DNA of 64,000 bases from Pseudomaricurvus hydrocarbonicus (lineage in GTDB: Bacteria; Pseudomonadota; Gammaproteobacteria; Pseudomonadales; Cellvibrionaceae): positions 62,001 to 126,000 of the forward strand of contig NZ_JAAONZ010000011.1 of assembly GCF_011602365.1 (NCBI RefSeq), written 5' to 3'. The notes under the pieces were generated by a model. It made no database searches. It was not told the DNA's origin and worked only from the letters and a program-made list of their open reading frames with translations. Numbering within the stretch: position 1 is the stretch's first letter; every line of letters starts with the position of its first letter. The position numbers were made by a program, and so were the translations under genes. Shown in pieces: positions 62,159 to 64,000 of the stretch.

Positions 62159-63131
62159 TTTCTCTTTCCTCTTTGCTTTTTTATATTAAGGAGAGTGATA
62201 AGCATTTAATTATTATTTGACACAACGAAATGTCTTTTCCATATCTGTTCCGCTCTCTGCAGCTAGACCTTCCACTCGAGGCATGACTTCTAACCCACTG
62301 AAAATGATCATTTTTTAGGTCTACGCCTGAACTCCCTGCCCTTCTATGCTACTACCAGCCGCTTATCAAAAAGAGCGAAATAGCAGTGGATTGAAGCGCG
62401 AACAGCACTTGAACAGATACTTTATAGTGACACATTTACAAAATGTGTGTAAATAAAATAAAGGTCTAATAAATTTAATGCTCATCTATAATTCTAATAT
62501 CAGGCCTTCTTATCGGCTTCCAAACCAATAATTGACCCTAATGGTGGCAAATTTCCTGAGGTGTCCAGCCTCTTAGAAGCATCACTTAATTCAAGACTTC
62601 AGACCTACATTGATGGTGTTCTTAGCTCTATTGCTTTGCGAGTATGAACTTGCGAGGGGCGAGACTTACCGGAGATGAGAACCAAACTATTCTGGAGATG
62701 GCTTAACTCCCTGATAGCTTTTACATTTTAGGACATGGGGATTCTCATCATAAACCTGGAAGCCTCTGCGACGCTTGAGTTGGATGCTTAAAATCCTGCA
62801 AAAAGTTTACGACAGCTTACCTACCACACTTACCGTGTCGACAGTCGAGCTGAATTTTTAAGCACTTGATATCAACATTTCAGAAACTGGACGCCATTCC
62901 ACGCACAAGAGCAAGTGGGGTCAGATTCGGCTCAGATTAATGAATGAATTGACAGCATGTTTGGAGACAACTTTTGTATGCACCACCCTGACCTCGGGCT
63001 CTCGGATTACAACTTTTATAGGCGGACCCAGGAAACTTCTTTGCTGAGTATTTTCAATAATAAATCATTTCATTAAATATATTGAACAACTTGTAAGCAA
63101 AGGGATTTTATTAGTTTATTATTTATTCCAG
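62159..63131. other. Nearly 1-kb non-coding region upstream of TonB receptor
   Basis: Contains the 32-bp promoter-like block at 62421-62452, including the palindrome ACACATTT-ACA-AAATGTGT. The remaining sequence has frequent stops in all frames, and nothing is recognised. Confidence 0.5.
62421..62452. repeat. Duplicated promoter-like block (copy 2)
   Basis: TTTATAGTGACAC, seven variable bases and AAATGTGTGTAA are shared with 33772-33803 (28 of 32 positions identical). In both places it lies about 250-265 bp upstream of a minus-strand TonB-receptor start. Here the divergent ferredoxin gene found beside copy 1 is missing. Confidence 0.75.
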
Positions 63132-63600
63132 CTACTTTCGTGCACATTTCCGGTAAGTGTGTGGCGTCACACCTGTCCACTTTTTAAATTCTCGAATAAA
63201 AGTGCTCGCTTCTGAAAAACCGGTATGAGATGAGATCTTCTCGATGGAATCGCTGGACTGAACCAAGCATCGTATGGCTATATCCCTACGCAGCTGATTT
63301 TTAAGATCCATATAACCAATACCCTCCCTTCCAGATATCGACAGAGTTTTTTGGGATGGATTGCAAGCATTTCAGAAACTTCCACCAGCGTTGGTAATTC
63401 CTCTAGGTTTTACGCAAAATAGTTTGGACTTTGGTCGTCCAACTTTGCTGATAATAATCATTGATGAGGATATTCAGGAGTGGTTGTTTCAAAAATTACC
63501 CCAAGCCTACCGGGATCTGGGTAATGGGCATATCCATTAGCGCGCGATCTAAAAAAATAGTGCATTCTGCTTGCTCAAAAAGTTTGGCCACTACTTACCC
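63132..63600 (-). pseudogene. AraC-family regulator pseudogene
   Basis: The end of an AraC-type protein is clear on the minus strand, closing at the TAG at 63132-63134: GYMDLKNQLRRDIAIRCLVQ, SSDSIEKISSHTGFSEASTF and IREFKKWTGVTPHTYRKCAR. The preceding helix-turn-helix (LEELPTLVEVSEMLAIHPKK then LCRYLEGR) is in another frame, and further upstream (AKLFEQAECTIFLDRALMDM) the frame contains stops. At least one frameshift and two stop codons therefore disrupt it. The family usually has ~330 residues; the N-terminal domain is not recognisable. It may once have regulated the island. Confidence 0.72.
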
Positions 63601-64000
63601 CAGAGAGTGAATATAATACTGCCATGCAGTAAAAAAATGGACCAAGGAAAGCTTGAGCTATCCCTATCCCACTAATTTTAACCAAGGCAATAACATCCGA
63701 TTGCGAAAGCATAGCTCATTTGATGGCAAGATGGGTCAAACCGACACTTTGTTAATCTTTCCTTGGCCCGGGACCAATGAGGCCGTCCAAGTGATAAAGA
63801 CCAAAGTGTGCAGATTCTATCAGGGCAAGAGAAACTTATTTCTCAATAACAGTCCGGATATATGGCAGCAATCCACTGTTTACCGTCAAAATAACTCGCC
63901 TTGCAAACCCGGATGGGTTCATGTGTGGGCAAGGCGCCGAAGTATCAGCAACTTTAATCTTCATGAGGCATTAAAATCGTGACCACCGGTTCCCCGTCAT
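63601..64000. other. Right-edge region, no supported gene
   Basis: A 109-codon plus-strand frame at 63653-63982 has no recognisable domain or convincing ribosome site. If the AraC pseudogene once extended further, its N-terminal half would lie here, but the sequence no longer shows it. Confidence 0.35.

Noticed and set aside
62215-62233. ATTTGAC half-site upstream of the intact TonB receptor
   Set aside because: The left half matches 6 of 7, but the right half (GAAATGT) matches only 2 of 7. It could be a decayed operator, since it sits where site F sits in the other copy, but evidence is too weak.
62917-62942. GTGGGGTCAGATTCGGCTC-type sequence as a mobile-element end
   Set aside because: It resembles sequences seen near some small transposases, but no transposase, inverted repeat or target duplication is visible.
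63653-63982. 109-codon plus-strand open frame at the right edge
   Set aside because: No domain, and it may overlap the expected missing N-terminal part of the AraC pseudogene on the other strand. Not supported as a gene.
1-64000. tRNA, rRNA, CRISPR arrays, intact insertion sequences, phage genes
   Set aside because: I looked for each and saw none. Decay and duplication in the window have no visible mobile element to explain them.

Overview
The window looks like part of a chromosomal catabolic island from a marine-type gammaproteobacterium. The relatives that come to mind are Cellvibrionales/Spongiibacteraceae; this is inferred from protein style, moderate base composition and TonB/MFS content, and no rRNA or marker gene confirms it. 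I recognise about 50 genes. Nearly all belong to oxidative and CoA-linked breakdown of a hydrophobic polycyclic compound. The gene set resembles diterpenoid (dit-like) and steroid catabolic clusters: two Rieske oxygenase systems, two P450s, two kinds of ferredoxin, an extradiol ring-cleavage dioxygenase, two FAH-family hydrolases, six SDRs, a CoA ligase, acyl-CoA dehydrogenases, enoyl-CoA hydratases, a 3-hydroxyacyl-CoA dehydrogenase, a thiolase and an Ltp2-like aldolase with its DUF35 partner. The true substrate cannot be read from the sequence.

Layout. 1-5.4 kb: NTF2-like fragment, MFS transporter, KstD-like flavoprotein, DapB-like oxidoreductase, truncated haemoglobin. 5.6-16.4 kb (minus): SDR, folE, giant indolepyruvate:ferredoxin oxidoreductase, Spinster-like MFS, two overlapping Rieske-type genes with complementary defects, acyl-CoA synthetase. 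16.7-18 kb (plus): [2Fe-2S] ferredoxin and SDR. 18.1-26 kb (minus): a beta-oxidation/ring-degradation operon. 26-30 kb: DUF2889 protein, dioxygenase beta and alpha subunits, FAH protein. 30-33 kb: DUF35, Ltp2-like aldolase, SDR, then a TonB-receptor pseudogene. 33.8-37 kb (plus): [3Fe-4S]-type ferredoxin, SDR, extradiol dioxygenase, LysR regulator. 37-43 kb (minus): six-gene operon bounded by two P450 paralogues. 43-54.8 kb: two TetR regulators, a PYROXD2-like flavoprotein, a TonB receptor, three acyl-CoA dehydrogenases, an enoyl-CoA hydratase and an amidohydrolase. 54.8-64 kb: gene-poor and partly decayed, with a lipocalin-like protein, a phosphotransferase-like protein, a second intact TonB receptor, and SDR and AraC pseudogenes.

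How it may work together (inference). TonB receptors and MFS proteins take up the substrate. The CoA ligase, P450s and Rieske enzymes activate and hydroxylate it. SDRs and the KstD-like enzyme oxidise hydroxyl groups and rings. The extradiol dioxygenase and FAH/amidohydrolase proteins open and trim rings, and the thiolase/ACAD/ECH/HCDH/Ltp2-like set shortens the products.

The most interesting observations are (1) a recurring 19-bp inverted repeat, GTTTKAC-N5-GTMAAAC, in front of most transcription units, which would make the island one regulon, probably controlled by the TetR gene at 43.3 kb; and (2) the Rieske pair at 12.6-14.6 kb, where one protein keeps only the Rieske cluster ligands and the other keeps only the mononuclear iron ligands.
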